DNA of 64,000 nucleotides. It comes from Streptomyces sp. R41. Lineage in GTDB: Bacteria > Actinomycetota > Actinomycetes > Streptomycetales > Streptomycetaceae. Of the stretch, positions 42,916 through 51,219 are shown piece by piece. The notes under the pieces are model-generated. The model was not told where the DNA came from, did no database searches, and worked only from the letters and a program-made list of their open reading frames with translations. Position numbers and translations under genes: made by a program. Each line of letters begins with the position of its first letter. Position 1 is the first letter of the stretch. Location: NCBI RefSeq assembly GCF_041053055.1, contig NZ_CP163443.1, forward strand, positions 806,001 to 870,000, written 5' to 3'.

Positions 42916-44198
42916 TGTGACTGAGAGCCGTAGTTGGCCATTGCGAGCATCACAGTTGGCCACACCGCCTGACCCACGCAGATGCACCCGCGGAACGCCC
43001 TCAACGCCATGCCGCCCATTCCTTCACCGCGAACCGGTCGCCGACGCGTCGCACTTCGGCCGCGCCCGGCCCGGGAAATGCGCCGGGAACAGCACGGCGC
43101 CCCGGTCCGCGGCCTCCCCCAGCACCCGGCGCCGGCTGTCCCGTGCGCGGGGCTCGTCCTCGTCGAAGCTGGGACAGTCGTCCGGCTCCACGATCTGCAG
43201 TGGGCTGTGCAGCAGATCCCCGGCGAACGCCGCCCGGTCAGTACCCGACCGCAGCCATACGACGGAGGAGCCGGGCGTGTGGCCGGGGGCGGGCTCGATG
43301 CGGAGCTGGGCGTCGATGTCGTAGTGGTCGCCCTCCCACAGCACGGTCTGGCCGGCCTGGTGCACGGGGGCGATGCTGTCCTCGAAGACGTTGGCCATCC
43401 GGGGGCCGGAACGGGTCCGGTGTCCGTTGGCCGGATTCCAGTAGTCGAAGTCCGCCTGCGAGAGGACGTACTGGGCATTGGGGAAGGTCGGTCGCCACTC
43501 CCCGTCGCGCGTCAGGCGGGTGTTCCAGCCGACGTGGTCGCTGTGGATGTGGGTGCAGATCACCGTGTCCACGTCCTGCGGGCGGACGCCTGCTGCGGCC
43601 AGCTCTCCGAGGTAGTGGGTGTGCAGATGGTGGAAGGAGGGCATGGCCGGGCGCTCCCGGTCGTTGCCGATGCCGGTGTCGATCAGGATCGTTCGGCCCT
43701 CGCTGCGGATCAGCCAGGTCTGGATCATCATGTGGATCTCGTCGGCGGCCGGGTCCAGGAAGGTGGGGGCGAGCCAGTTCTGATGCGCCTGCCAGTGCTC
43801 GACGGGCACGTCGGGGAAGACGTAGTCGCGGGTGCGGCCTTTGGCGGGCAGCTCCACCACACGGGTGATCTCCACCTTTCCTAGCGCGATGGTGTCCATA
43901 CCTCCAGCCTGCGCGCCGGATGACGCCGGCGCGATCGGTCGCATGGCTGCAGCTCGGGAGGAAGCGGGACGCGGCGCGATACGGCCGGTCCGCGACGCGT
44001 GACACCAGGTTCGAGCGGGACGGTGACCATGGTGGCGCGGGACAGCGGGAACTCGCGGCATGTCGCGCGAACAGCGACAGCGCCGCGTTCGGAATGCCAA
44101 CGAGAAGCCACACCCGGCACCCCTGGGTGGCCCAACCCTACGAATGGCTCGACCATCCCGTCCCAGGAACGTGAGGCCAACTACGGCGCTCAGTCACA
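42916..44198. mobile_element. 1.28-kb segment framed by inverted ISL3-like ends, carrying an MBL-fold gene
   Basis: End C (42916-42939, starting TGTGACTGAGAGCC) and end E (44175-44198, the inverse of TGTGACTGAGCGCC...) match in 23 of 24 positions and face each other as a transposon's ends would. Inside is one intact MBL-fold hydrolase gene and no transposase. The eight bases flanking each end differ (GGGCCGCG and CCGTTGTG), so no target duplication. Either a non-autonomous passenger element that later lost its duplication, or two separate IS ends that came to flank a gene. Confidence 0.5.
43024..43899 (-). CDS. MBL-fold metallo-hydrolase
   Basis: 291-residue metallo-beta-lactamase-fold enzyme. 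Metal site HIHSDH at 117-122, further ligands in the APGHTPGSS segment and the AFAGDLLHSPLQI Asp, and a late FPAHFPGR His. The layout (AHQNWLAPTFLDP near the start) is that of the quorum-quenching-lactonase-like or alkyl-phosphonate-type group rather than a true beta-lactamase; substrate unknown. ATG at 43899 has GGAGG only one base before it, an unusually short spacing. The gene lies wholly inside the ISL3-end-framed segment. Confidence 0.85.
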   Translation of the reverse strand: MDTIALGKVEITRVVELPAKGRTRDYVFPDVPVEHWQAHQNWLAPTFLDPAADEIHMMIQTWLIRSEGRTILIDTGIGNDRERPAMPSFHHLHTHYLGELAAAGVRPQDVDTVICTHIHSDHVGWNTRLTRDGEWRPTFPNAQYVLSQADFDYWNPANGHRTRSGPRMANVFEDSIAPVHQAGQTVLWEGDHYDIDAQLRIEPAPGHTPGSSVVWLRSGTDRAAFAGDLLHSPLQIVEPDDCPSFDEDEPRARDSRRRVLGEAADRGAVLFPAHFPGRARPKCDASATGSR

Positions 44199-44429
44199 CC
44201 GTTGTGACCGTTCGCTGTTGTTGGCGATTGACGCGGGGTGGCTGCGCTGCTCGCGCGGTTTCTGTTCAGGAGGGTTGGCGGGTTTTGTTCGCGACAGCCG
44301 GCAGGGGAAGGGGCTTCTTTGGTCACGGAAAGTGCTTGGCAGGATTGCCTCCCTTGGCTGGCTTTAACGGTCGTTTGTGGCCCCACTTTTCCGGCTGGTC
44401 TGTCGGGGAAGGAGATCGGGATCCGCACC
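44199..44429. other. Intergenic, lower G/C
   Basis: Noticeably less G/C-rich than its surroundings (for example TTCTGTTCAGGAGGG and CTTTAACGGTCGTTTG). No gene with a ribosome site seen; probably the promoter region of the following genes. Confidence 0.35.
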
Positions 44430-44510
44430 ATGGATGTACTCGGCGAGGAGTGTTCGCTTGCATGCAAGGCGCGGGAGTTCGCCGGTGATCTGGGGAGGAG
44501 GCGTTCGTGA
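44430..44510 (+). CDS. Short coupled upstream ORF, 26 aa
   Basis: MDVLGEECSLACKAREFAGD then LGRRRS, stop overlapping the GTG of the oxidase gene by four bases (GTGA). GGAAGGAG lies 16 bases before the ATG, a long spacing. Good codon bias and the overlap suggest a leader peptide coupled to the downstream gene, or the end of a decayed gene (the frame stays open upstream to 44238). Confidence 0.35.
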   Translation: MDVLGEECSLACKAREFAGDLGRRRS

Positions 44511-45631
44511 GGATTGGGTCCGTGAAGCGGGCTGAACGTGTCGCTGTCATCGGAGTGGGCATCCTCGGAGCCAGCGTGGGCTGGAACCTGTCCCGGCACG
44601 GTGTCGAGGTGGTCTTCGTCGACGCAGGCCAGCCGGGCGAAGGCGTCACCAACTGGTCCTTCTCGTGGGTCAACGCCAGCAACAAGACCGCGCGCAAGTC
44701 CTACTTCGACCTGAACGTCGCGGGCATGGCAGCGCACCGTGAGCTCGCCAGGACCATCGGGCCGGACTCATGGTGGTATCCCAGCGGCCACCTGCGCTGG
44801 GCAGACGATCCCGCAGCGAAGGCGAAGCTCCTGGAAACAGCCGAACTGCTGGCCAGCTGGGGCTACCGGGTCGAGGTGTGCACGGGGGCCGAGGTGCGTC
44901 GCCGCCTCGAACCTGCTCTCACGGTGCCCGGCGAGGCTCCAGTCGTGTTCTACCCCGACGAAGCCTGGGTGCACGGACGTCATCTCGTCGGCCGCCTGGT
45001 CGGCCAGGCCGTTGCATCCGGTGCCGAGCTCCGGTCCGGCACCGCGGTCTGTGACATCGGCACCGGTGCCGACGGGAGCATCCGGACCGTTGCTCTGTCC
45101 GATGGGAGCCGTCTCGACGTCAACATCGTCGTGAACGCAGCAGGCCCCAGCGCCTCCCACGTCGCCGGGCTCATCGCACGGCACTTGCCGATGCGCCGGG
45201 AACCCGGCGTCGTCACCCGGATCGGCTGTGCTCAGGTCCCGGTTCACCGGGCCATGCACGCGCCTCACATCGAGATCCGTCCTGACGGAGACGCTTCGGT
45301 GGTCCTCCACAGCCGCGAGATCGACGCACTCATCGATACAGGCGAAGATCCAGCGGAACTCGCACGGCTGCTCCACGAATCGGCACGGCATGTCGTTCCC
45401 GAGCTCGGCAACTCCCGCATCGCACAGACACGAGTAGCCGATCGGCCCATCCCAGCCGACGGATTTCCTTCGGTGGGAGCGGTGCCCTCTGTGCCGGGCT
45501 ACTACGAGGCCGTTTCCCACAGCGGCATCACGCTCGGGCCGGTAATCGGCCGGCTGCTTGCTTCGGAGATCCTCAGCGGGAAGAGAGATGAGATGCTTGC
45601 GGACTTCCGCCCGGAGCGGTTCCCCACGTGA
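44507..45631 (+). CDS. FAD-dependent D-amino-acid-oxidase-like oxidoreductase (DadA type)
   Basis: 374-residue flavoenzyme. FAD-binding VAVIGVGILGASVGWNLSRH near 12-31 is the Rossmann GxGxxG; a second conserved part is IVVNAAGPSASHVAGL, and the C-terminus has ADRPIPADGFPSVGAV and YYEAVSHSGITLGPVIG. Such enzymes oxidise D-amino acids, glycine or related amines; the specific substrate is unknown. GTG at 44507 with GGGGAGGAGG upstream. A small frame just before it overlaps its start. Confidence 0.88.
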   Translation: MRIGSVKRAERVAVIGVGILGASVGWNLSRHGVEVVFVDAGQPGEGVTNWSFSWVNASNKTARKSYFDLNVAGMAAHRELARTIGPDSWWYPSGHLRWADDPAAKAKLLETAELLASWGYRVEVCTGAEVRRRLEPALTVPGEAPVVFYPDEAWVHGRHLVGRLVGQAVASGAELRSGTAVCDIGTGADGSIRTVALSDGSRLDVNIVVNAAGPSASHVAGLIARHLPMRREPGVVTRIGCAQVPVHRAMHAPHIEIRPDGDASVVLHSREIDALIDTGEDPAELARLLHESARHVVPELGNSRIAQTRVADRPIPADGFPSVGAVPSVPGYYEAVSHSGITLGPVIGRLLASEILSGKRDEMLADFRPERFPT

Positions 45632-45639
45632 CATCGTGG

Positions 45640-45885
45640 TGGTAAGAGAAGCGCCCGAACCGACAACCCGCCCTGCCATGAGTCGCGGCGGATCTCGCAG
45701 TACGCCTCCAGCGTCCGCAGGTACAACTTGCTCTTGTCGCCGAAGGCGGCGTAGAGGCTGCCGCGGCCTAGCCCGCCGGCCTTGGCGATGTCCTCAACGC
45801 TGGTACCGGCGTATCCAGTAGGGCGGAACTGTCGCTCGAGGGCCTGTACTACGTCGCCCTTGTCGAATCCCGGTGGGCGCCCCAT
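45640..45885 (-). pseudogene. TetR regulator N-terminal half
   Basis: From the ATG at 45885: MGRPPGFDKGDVVQALERQF, then YAGTSVEDIAKAGGLGRGSL and YAAFGDKSKLYLRTLEAYCE, a complete TetR DNA-binding domain. It ends after IRRDSWQGG by running into sequence past the oxidase stop. A TetR C-terminal half lies on the opposite strand 0.13 kb away (46012-46296), as if an inversion had split one gene. Confidence 0.6.
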
Positions 45886-46011
45886 GGCGGCCAGTAGGGC
45901 AATGCCGGGTGGGGTTATCGAAGGACGAGCTGTTCTTGCGGGCATGATGAACCCGACCGGCTCGGCTGCATGGTGACCGGCTTCGTCGTCGAAGGGGTCG
46001 ACCACCACCCG

Positions 46012-46296
46012 CAGGCCGGTGCACACGTCAGGCAGGCCCTCATGAGAATTGAAGGTTCGCTGACCGGGTGCGTTCAGGCTGCGCAGCGGCATGGTGACCT
46101 CGATCCCGAGGCGGACGCCCCTGGAATCAGCCAACTGCTCATGGCAATCAACCGCGCATGGAAGTACTGGCCAGGGCCGGGCTCGACAGGGTCGCGCTGG
46201 AGCGCGTTGCCGGTCAAGCATTCGAAGGGCTCCCGCTTACGGCACAGGTCCCGTCCCACCAGGCGCCCCGCCCAGTCGTCTCAGACACTTCCTGAG
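46012..46296 (+). pseudogene. TetR regulator C-terminal half, frameshifted
   Basis: Plus strand: VRQALMRIEGSLTGCVQAAQ, then RHGDLDPEADAPGISQLLMA, a frame change near 46155, and MEVLARAGLDRVALERVAGQ to a stop at about 46296. This is the ligand-binding end typical of TetR regulators (IExSLxxAxxxGxL...MxGLxVLARAGxDRxxLxxVA). No DNA-binding part precedes it on this strand. Confidence 0.55.
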
Positions 46297-46332
46297 CGCT
46301 GCTTGCTTGAGGGTCCGTACTCCGCAGTGCGG

Positions 46333-46959
46333 TCAGCGTTCTGCGGCGAATGACTCGATGTAGGCCAGGGCTCCGTACAGCGCGTCACGCAGGGGTGTGG
46401 ATTCGCCGGCCGCCTGGTCCAGCAGTGCTCCGCCCTGGAACGCGGCGGCGAGCAGGTGGGCGAGCGCGGCCGGGTCGGCCTCGGGCCGCAGTTCGCCGCG
46501 CTCGCGCATCTTGCTCAGGCCGCGCCTGAACAGTTCCTGCCACCGCTCGAAGCCGTGGGCCACCGCGTCTCGGTGGGAGGGCTCGGTCTTGACGACCTCG
46601 GCGGCCAGGGAGCCGAACGTGCAGCCGCCGCGCAGCATGTCCTGCGAGGCGATGTAGGAGTCGGCCCACCGATACAGGGCGGTGAAGCTGTCCAGCTCGC
46701 CCAGCTCGGGTGCCTGGTGGCGGGCGACGATGCTGTCGGCCTGCCAGGCGAGCACCGCGCGCACCAGGGACTCCTTGGTGGGGAAGTGGCGCGTCAGCTG
46801 CGAGCCGCTGACTCCGGCGGCCTCACGGATCTGCTCGTTGTTGGTGTTCTGCGCGCCGTGTTCGTAGATCAGCTCGGCGGCCGCCCTGACGATGCGTTCG
46901 CGTGTGGCCAGGCCCTTGGCGGTCAGCTTCTGAGTCGACGCTTCGCTGGTGGTGGTCAT
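46333..46959 (-). CDS. TetR/AcrR-family regulator of the reductase operon
   Basis: 208-residue repressor: RERIVRAAAELIYEHGAQNT then AAGVSGSQLTRHFPTKESLV is the helix-turn-helix, and GGCTFGSLAAEVVKTEPSHR is a motif of the C-terminal domain shared by regulators of oxidative-stress reductases. Likely start ATG 46959: a TATGAT -10 on this strand (46967-46972) and an upstream TTGTCA place the transcription start almost on it, implying a leaderless message; ATGs at 46968 and 46971 fall inside the -10. Divergent from the NmrA/SDR genes. Confidence 0.85.
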   Translation of the reverse strand: MTTTSEASTQKLTAKGLATRERIVRAAAELIYEHGAQNTNNEQIREAAGVSGSQLTRHFPTKESLVRAVLAWQADSIVARHQAPELGELDSFTALYRWADSYIASQDMLRGGCTFGSLAAEVVKTEPSHRDAVAHGFERWQELFRRGLSKMRERGELRPEADPAALAHLLAAAFQGGALLDQAAGESTPLRDALYGALAYIESFAAER

Positions 46960-46966
46960 GGTGACC

Positions 46967-47046
46967 ATCATACCGCAAAAAAGGGCTTGACAACCCATTC
47001 TGTGGGGTGTCTCCTGGAGGCAGGTCAAAAAAGGGCTGTCAAGCCC
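46967..47046. promoter_or_regulatory. Two inverted operator copies between TetR and the reductase genes
   Basis: GGGCTTGACAACCC (46983-46996) and GGGCTGTCAAGCCC (47033-47046); the inverse of the first differs from the second by one base. Each sits in the longer repeat CAAAAAAGGGCT...CCCATTC. The first overlaps the inferred -35 of the TetR gene and the second faces the plus-strand genes, so one repressor could control both directions. Confidence 0.65.
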
Positions 47047-47071
47047 ATTCCTCTGAGGAGGTGGACGGGAT

Positions 47072-47230
47072 GTCCACACAGGCGGCAGCGCCGTGGGCGT
47101 GGCCCTGCTCGTCGCCCTCACCCCCCAGACCACGACTACCGGGTTCGACCGCGCCTGGTCCGTCCAGGCAGGCGCCAGAATCGCCGCGGCCACCGCGCTG
47201 CTCGCCCTCCGGCCCCGCCACACACCCTGA
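47072..47230 (+). pseudogene. MFS transporter C-terminal tail
   Basis: HTGGSAVGVALLVALTPQTT then AWSVQAGARIAAATALLALR and a stop at 47230: the last helices of a DHA2-type drug transporter (QxGGAxGVALL). 53 codons without a start, between the operators and the NmrA gene; the operon may once have included an efflux pump. Confidence 0.5.
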
Positions 47231-47386
47231 CCACAAGGCCGCGGCCACTCGGGGCGGGCCCGCAAGTAACCACGGCCTCCTGCTGGACAGGCCTCGCACC
47301 GCCTCACTCATCTTCTGCGACACCCGCTCGAAGGACTGAGGCTGGTGTTCCCGCCAGCTCCCTCTCAAGAAACGGAGATCACCATC

Positions 47387-48262
47387 ATGGAACGCAACTT
47401 CCTCGTGATCGGGGCCACCGGCAAAACCGGCGGCCACACCACCGAACTCCTGCTCCAGCGCGGACACCGCGTCCGCGCACTCGTCCGCGGCCTCGACGGG
47501 CGCGCCGAGCGGCTCGCCGCCCTCGGAGCGGACGTCGTGGAAGGCGACGTCCTCGACCTGGACTCCCTGGCCCAGGCGACCAAGGGGATCGACGCCCTGT
47601 ACTTCACCTATCCGATCCGCCCCGGCCTGATGGACGCCACTGCGAACGTGGCCCAGGCGGCGGAGGAGAACGGGGTGCAGGCGATCGTGAACATGTCGCA
47701 GGTCTCCGCCCGCCGCAACACCGCCAGCAACGCGGCACGCCAGCACTGGGTCGCCGAACGCGTCCTGGACCACGCTCCGGTCCCCGTCACCCACATCCGC
47801 CCGACCTTCTTCGCCCAGTGGCTGATCGACACTTGGGCCGACGGAACCGGCGAACTGCGCCTGCCGTTCGCCGACGGACGCCACGCCCCCATCGCGGAAA
47901 GCGACCAGGCGAAGGTGATCGCGGCCATCCTGGAAGACCCCGCCCCGCACGCCGGCCAGATCTACCCGCTGTACGGAGCCGAGGAGCTCAACCACTACGA
48001 GATCGCCGAGAAGATGTCGCGGGCGCTGGACCGTGAAGTCACCTACGTGCCCATCGAACTCGATGAATTCGCCGCCATCCTGCACGGGCGCGGTGCGCCG
48101 GACCACCTGATCCAGCACCTGCTCGCCGTGGCCGTCGACTACCGCAACGGCGTCTTCGCCGGCACCAACGACCTGGTGAAGACGATCGGCGGCAGCGACC
48201 CCCTCGACGTCGAGGGCTTCGTCGCCCAGAACCGCGCGGCCTTCGACCTGCACACTGCCTGA
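47387..48262 (+). CDS. NmrA/SDR-like NAD(P)-binding protein
   Basis: 291-residue atypical SDR. Cofactor loop GATGKTGGHTTELLLQRGHR at the start; LDSLAQATKGIDALYFTYPI and VNMSQVSARRNTASNAARQH in the middle; NmrA-like C-terminus (YEIAEKMSRALDREVTYVPI). Family members are quinone reductases or redox sensors. ATG at 47387 with GGAGAT upstream; an ATG 14 codons earlier has no site. It starts an operon with the SDR 15 bases downstream, under the divergent TetR. Confidence 0.87.
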   Translation: MERNFLVIGATGKTGGHTTELLLQRGHRVRALVRGLDGRAERLAALGADVVEGDVLDLDSLAQATKGIDALYFTYPIRPGLMDATANVAQAAEENGVQAIVNMSQVSARRNTASNAARQHWVAERVLDHAPVPVTHIRPTFFAQWLIDTWADGTGELRLPFADGRHAPIAESDQAKVIAAILEDPAPHAGQIYPLYGAEELNHYEIAEKMSRALDREVTYVPIELDEFAAILHGRGAPDHLIQHLLAVAVDYRNGVFAGTNDLVKTIGGSDPLDVEGFVAQNRAAFDLHTA

Positions 48263-48277
48263 ACACTGGAGAAGACA

Positions 48278-49108
48278 ATGAGCGTTTGGTTCATCACAGG
48301 ATCGTCCCGGGGCTTCGGCCTGGAGATCACCCGTGCCGCCCTCGCCGCCGGCCACCAGGTGGTCGCGACCGCGCGGAAGGCCGAAACCGTCCGCGAGCAG
48401 TTTCCCGACGCCGGCGACACGCTGCTCACCGTGCCGCTGGACGTGACCGACCACCAGAGCATCCAGGCGGCCGTCGACGCAGCGGTCGAACGGTTCGGCC
48501 GGATCGACGTCCTGGTCAACAACGCCGGCACCGGCCTGCTCGCCGCCATCGAAGAGTCCGACGACGCCGCAGTACGCGCGGTGTACGAGACCAATGTGTT
48601 CGGCCCGCTCGCCGTCCAACGCGCCGTACTGCCAGTACTGCGCCGCCAGCGCTCCGGCCACGTGATCAACATCAGCTCCATCGTGGGCTTCGCCACCGCG
48701 CCGGGCTGGGGCATCTACGCCTCCACGAAGTTCGCCGTCGAAGGCTTCACCGAGACCCTCCACACCGAACTGGCCCCCCTCGGCATCCACGTGACGCTCG
48801 TGGAACCGGGCTTCTTCCGCACCGACTTCCTCGACCCCGCCAGCCTGCACACCGGCCCCGACACGATCGACGACTACGCGCCCACCGTCGGCGCGATGCG
48901 TGCAACCGCCGCGAGCCTGAACCACGCCCAGCCCGGCGACCCGGCCAAGGCCGCGCGCGCCATTGTCGAGATGGCCTCCGCCCCCGAGCCGCCCCTGCGC
49001 CTCCCGCTCGGAGCCGACACCCTGCAAGCCTTCGACGCCAAGCTGAACACCTTCCGCAAGGAGATGGACGCCTGGCGGCACGTCGCCCTCTCCACCGATC
49101 ACGACTAG
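48278..49108 (+). CDS. Short-chain dehydrogenase/reductase
   Basis: 276-residue classical SDR: WFITGSSRGFGLEITRAALA, NNAG in VLVNNAGTGLLAAIEE, catalytic Ser in INISSIVG, YASTK in GWGIYASTKFAVEGFTETL. Likely NADP-dependent (ARK after the second strand). GGAGAAG precedes the ATG. Operon with the NmrA-like gene; together they suggest a TetR-controlled carbonyl or quinone detoxification unit. Confidence 0.88.
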   Translation: MSVWFITGSSRGFGLEITRAALAAGHQVVATARKAETVREQFPDAGDTLLTVPLDVTDHQSIQAAVDAAVERFGRIDVLVNNAGTGLLAAIEESDDAAVRAVYETNVFGPLAVQRAVLPVLRRQRSGHVINISSIVGFATAPGWGIYASTKFAVEGFTETLHTELAPLGIHVTLVEPGFFRTDFLDPASLHTGPDTIDDYAPTVGAMRATAASLNHAQPGDPAKAARAIVEMASAPEPPLRLPLGADTLQAFDAKLNTFRKEMDAWRHVALSTDHD

Positions 49109-49206
49109 GACAACACCGCCGAATCCGCCTTCTTCGGCACCACGGTCCGAAGCCCCTCAGGAGTTGCGGCCGCGCTTCGATCACCCATGACCGTAAGGAC
49201 GTTCCC

Positions 49207-49533
49207 GTGACCGCACAGCAGCCGTCCGCCGTAGCACGCCATTACCGGCAAGGCGACCTGCGCCGGAAGATCGACGAAGCGCTCGACCGCCTCTACCCGG
49301 GGCATAGCACGCTCACCACCGACGACCTCCCTGGCGTAGACGAGTTCCACACCGGCGGCCATGCGGCGACGCGAGAGCTGGCCGAACACCTGGAGCTGAG
49401 AGCGGGGCTGCGTGTCCTTGACGTGGGAAGCGGCCTGGGCGGTCCGGCCCGCCATCTGGCTGGGCCGGCTGTCCCACCAACGAGCGCCCGCGCCGCAGGT
49501 AGTGACAGGGCGACGAGCAGTCCGTTGTTGTGA
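49207..49533 (+). pseudogene. Truncated SAM methyltransferase
   Basis: From the GTG at 49207: AVARHYRQGDLRRKIDEALD, then DDLPGVDEFHTGGHAATREL and LRVLDVGSGLGGPARHLAG, the N-terminal third of a class I methyltransferase up to the SAM loop. The frame then becomes non-family and stops at 49533, about 109 codons instead of some 270. It follows the SDR gene on the same strand and was perhaps once part of that operon. Confidence 0.6.
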
Positions 49534-49588
49534 TCCATGATGTATTGCCGATCGGCGTGCGGGGACGCCTGCCGCGTCTTCCCCCGGC

Positions 49589-49715
49589 GCGCGGTACTTG
49601 GACTGGTCGCTCGATGACCCGGCCGGCCTGGTGATCAACGCCGTCCGGCCGATCCGCGACGCCATCGAGGCGTGGGTGCGCGGTCTGCTCGCCGGGATGG
49701 GCGCCCGGCCTCCGG
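49589..49715 (+). pseudogene. Arsenate-reductase-like (ArsC) C-terminal fragment
   Basis: RYLDWSLDDPAGLVINAVRP then IRDAIEAWVRGLLAGMG. The ending YxDWxLxDPAGxxxxxVRxIRDxIxxRVxxLL is that of low-molecular-weight-phosphatase-type arsenate reductases. About 40 codons, no catalytic Cys, no start. Confidence 0.45.
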
Positions 49716-49737
49716 TTGGCCGCTGCGCGGGGCGCGG

Positions 49738-49990
49738 TCACGTGCCGAAGGGCGGGACCTGCTGCACGGCGAGGTCGTCGCGCAGCCGCAGAAAGCGGAC
49801 AGGATGACGGTACCGGCCCTCGTCGACGGCCGTGTCGGCCTGGAACTGCGCCACCAGGTCCGGGCGGACCGGGTGGTACTCCAGTTCGCCGCGGGTGCCC
49901 CAGCTGGCGCTGCACCGGCGCCCGTGCCAGGGATGGTCGGGGTCGGCCGGATGCAGTCGCTGTGCGAGGTTGCAAAGTTGGGCGGTGGGC
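49738..49990 (-). pseudogene. ATP-dependent DNA ligase, C-terminal fragment
   Basis: WGTRGELEYHPVRPDLVAQF then QADTAVDEGRYRHPVRFLRL and RDDLAVQQVPPFGT, stop at 49738. This is the end of a bacterial ATP-dependent DNA ligase (VxADTAVxxGRYRHPVRFxRLRxDLxxxDVPPF). Upstream the frame decays near 50000. A more N-terminal piece of the same kind of gene lies at 52440-52565, same strand, in the right order. Confidence 0.6.
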
Positions 49991-50119
49991 AGGGGGTGGT
50001 GCGGGCGAGCAGCTGCAGGTTGCCGACGGCGTCGTGGCGGGCCTGCAGCAGGGTGGCCGGAGAGGCGAGCGTCGGCCGTGGCGCTCGCGCACCCTCCGGA
50101 GGCCGGGCGGACCCGCTTC

Positions 50120-50162
50120 TGTGACTGAGCGCTCTGGTTGCCTGACTGGTCAACCAGAGCGC
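50120..50162. terminator. 12-bp hairpin next to ISL3-like end D
   Basis: GCGCTCTGGTTG (50129-50140) and CAACCAGAGCGC (50151-50162) form a perfect 12-bp stem with a ten-base loop, 59 bases past the stop of gap, so a likely terminator for that minus-strand gene. The left arm overlaps TGTGACTGAGCGCTC (from 50120), a copy of the ISL3-like end sequence. Confidence 0.6.
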
Positions 50163-50220
50163 CCGAAGGAAGTGCCGGCCGGCGCGGTCGCCGGAGGCGG
50201 GGTACCACCCCGGCGTGCGG

Positions 50221-51219
50221 TCAGCGGGTGGCGAGGAACTCGAGAGTGTCGATCACGCGGTTCGAGAAGCCCCACTCGTTGTCGTACCACGCGGCCACCT
50301 TGACGTGGCGGCCGTCGACGCGGGTGAGGGCAGAGTCAAAGATCGACGAGGCCGGGTTGCCGACGATGTCGGACGACACGAGCGGGTCGTCCGAGTACTC
50401 GAGGATGCCGGCGAGCGGCCCTTCCGCTGCGGCGCGGTACGCCGCCAGCACGTCGCCGCGCGTCACGTCGCGGGCGACGGTCGTGTTGAGTTCGACGATC
50501 GAGCCCACCGGCACCGGTACGCGGATCGAGTCGCCGGACAGCTTGCCGTCGAGGTTCGGCAGCACGAGGCCGATCGCCTTGGCGGCGCCGGTCGTGGTCG
50601 GCACGATGTTGACGCCGGCGGCCCGGGCGCGACGGGCGTCGCGGTGCGGACCGTCCTGCAGGTTCTGCTCCTGCGTGTAGGCGTGCACCGTCGTCATGAA
50701 CCCGTGCTCGATACCGGCGAGTTCGTCGAGGACCGCGGCCAGCGGCGCGAGCGCGTTGGTGGTGCAGGAGGCGTTCGAGACGATCGTGTGCACGGCCGGG
50801 TCGTAGGCGTCGGTGTTGACCCCGAACGCGAGCGTGACGTCGGCGCCGTCCGACGGCGCGCTGACGAGTACCTTCTTCGCGCCCGCGTCGAGGTGGGCGC
50901 GGGCGGCCTTGGCCGAGGTGAAGCGGCCGGTGGCTTCCAGGACGATGTCGACGCCGAGTTCGGCCCACGGCAGCTGCACCGGTTCGCGCTCGGCCAGCAC
51001 CGTGATCCGACGGCCGTCGACGACGAGGGCGTCCCCGTCCACGGTCACTGGGCGCCCGAGCCGGCCGGCCGTGCTGTCGTAGGCGAGCAGCCGGGCGAGA
51101 GTGGCGGGCTCCGTCAGATCGTTGACGGCGACGATCTCGAGGGCGCTGTCGCGCTCCAGCAGTGCGCGCAGCACATTGCGTCCGATGCGGCCGAATCCGT
51201 TGATGGCGATGCGAGTCAT
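50221..51219 (-). CDS. gap: Type I glyceraldehyde-3-phosphate dehydrogenase
   Basis: 332-residue glycolytic enzyme converting glyceraldehyde 3-phosphate and NAD+ to 1,3-bisphosphoglycerate. NAD-binding INGFGRIGRNVLRALLERD at the start; catalytic Cys152 in SNASCTTNALAPL; the His of HAYTQEQNLQDGP (family HAYTxDQ); C-terminal WYDNEWGFSNRVIDT. Complete, with AAGGGA before the ATG. Probably a second copy beside a housekeeping gene elsewhere. It follows the GlxA-type regulator gene on the same strand after a 107-base gap; no other glycolytic genes are near. Confidence 0.93.
   Translation of the reverse strand: MTRIAINGFGRIGRNVLRALLERDSALEIVAVNDLTEPATLARLLAYDSTAGRLGRPVTVDGDALVVDGRRITVLAEREPVQLPWAELGVDIVLEATGRFTSAKAARAHLDAGAKKVLVSAPSDGADVTLAFGVNTDAYDPAVHTIVSNASCTTNALAPLAAVLDELAGIEHGFMTTVHAYTQEQNLQDGPHRDARRARAAGVNIVPTTTGAAKAIGLVLPNLDGKLSGDSIRVPVPVGSIVELNTTVARDVTRGDVLAAYRAAAEGPLAGILEYSDDPLVSSDIVGNPASSIFDSALTRVDGRHVKVAAWYDNEWGFSNRVIDTLEFLATR

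Noticed and set aside
43024..43899. Beta-lactamase assignment for the MBL-fold protein
   Set aside because: It has the general HxHxDH metal site but the surrounding layout is of other MBL hydrolases; no penicillinase features were seen.
47039..49102. 687-codon minus-strand open frame
   Set aside because: Antisense shadow of the NmrA and SDR genes, which carry clear cofactor motifs on the plus strand.
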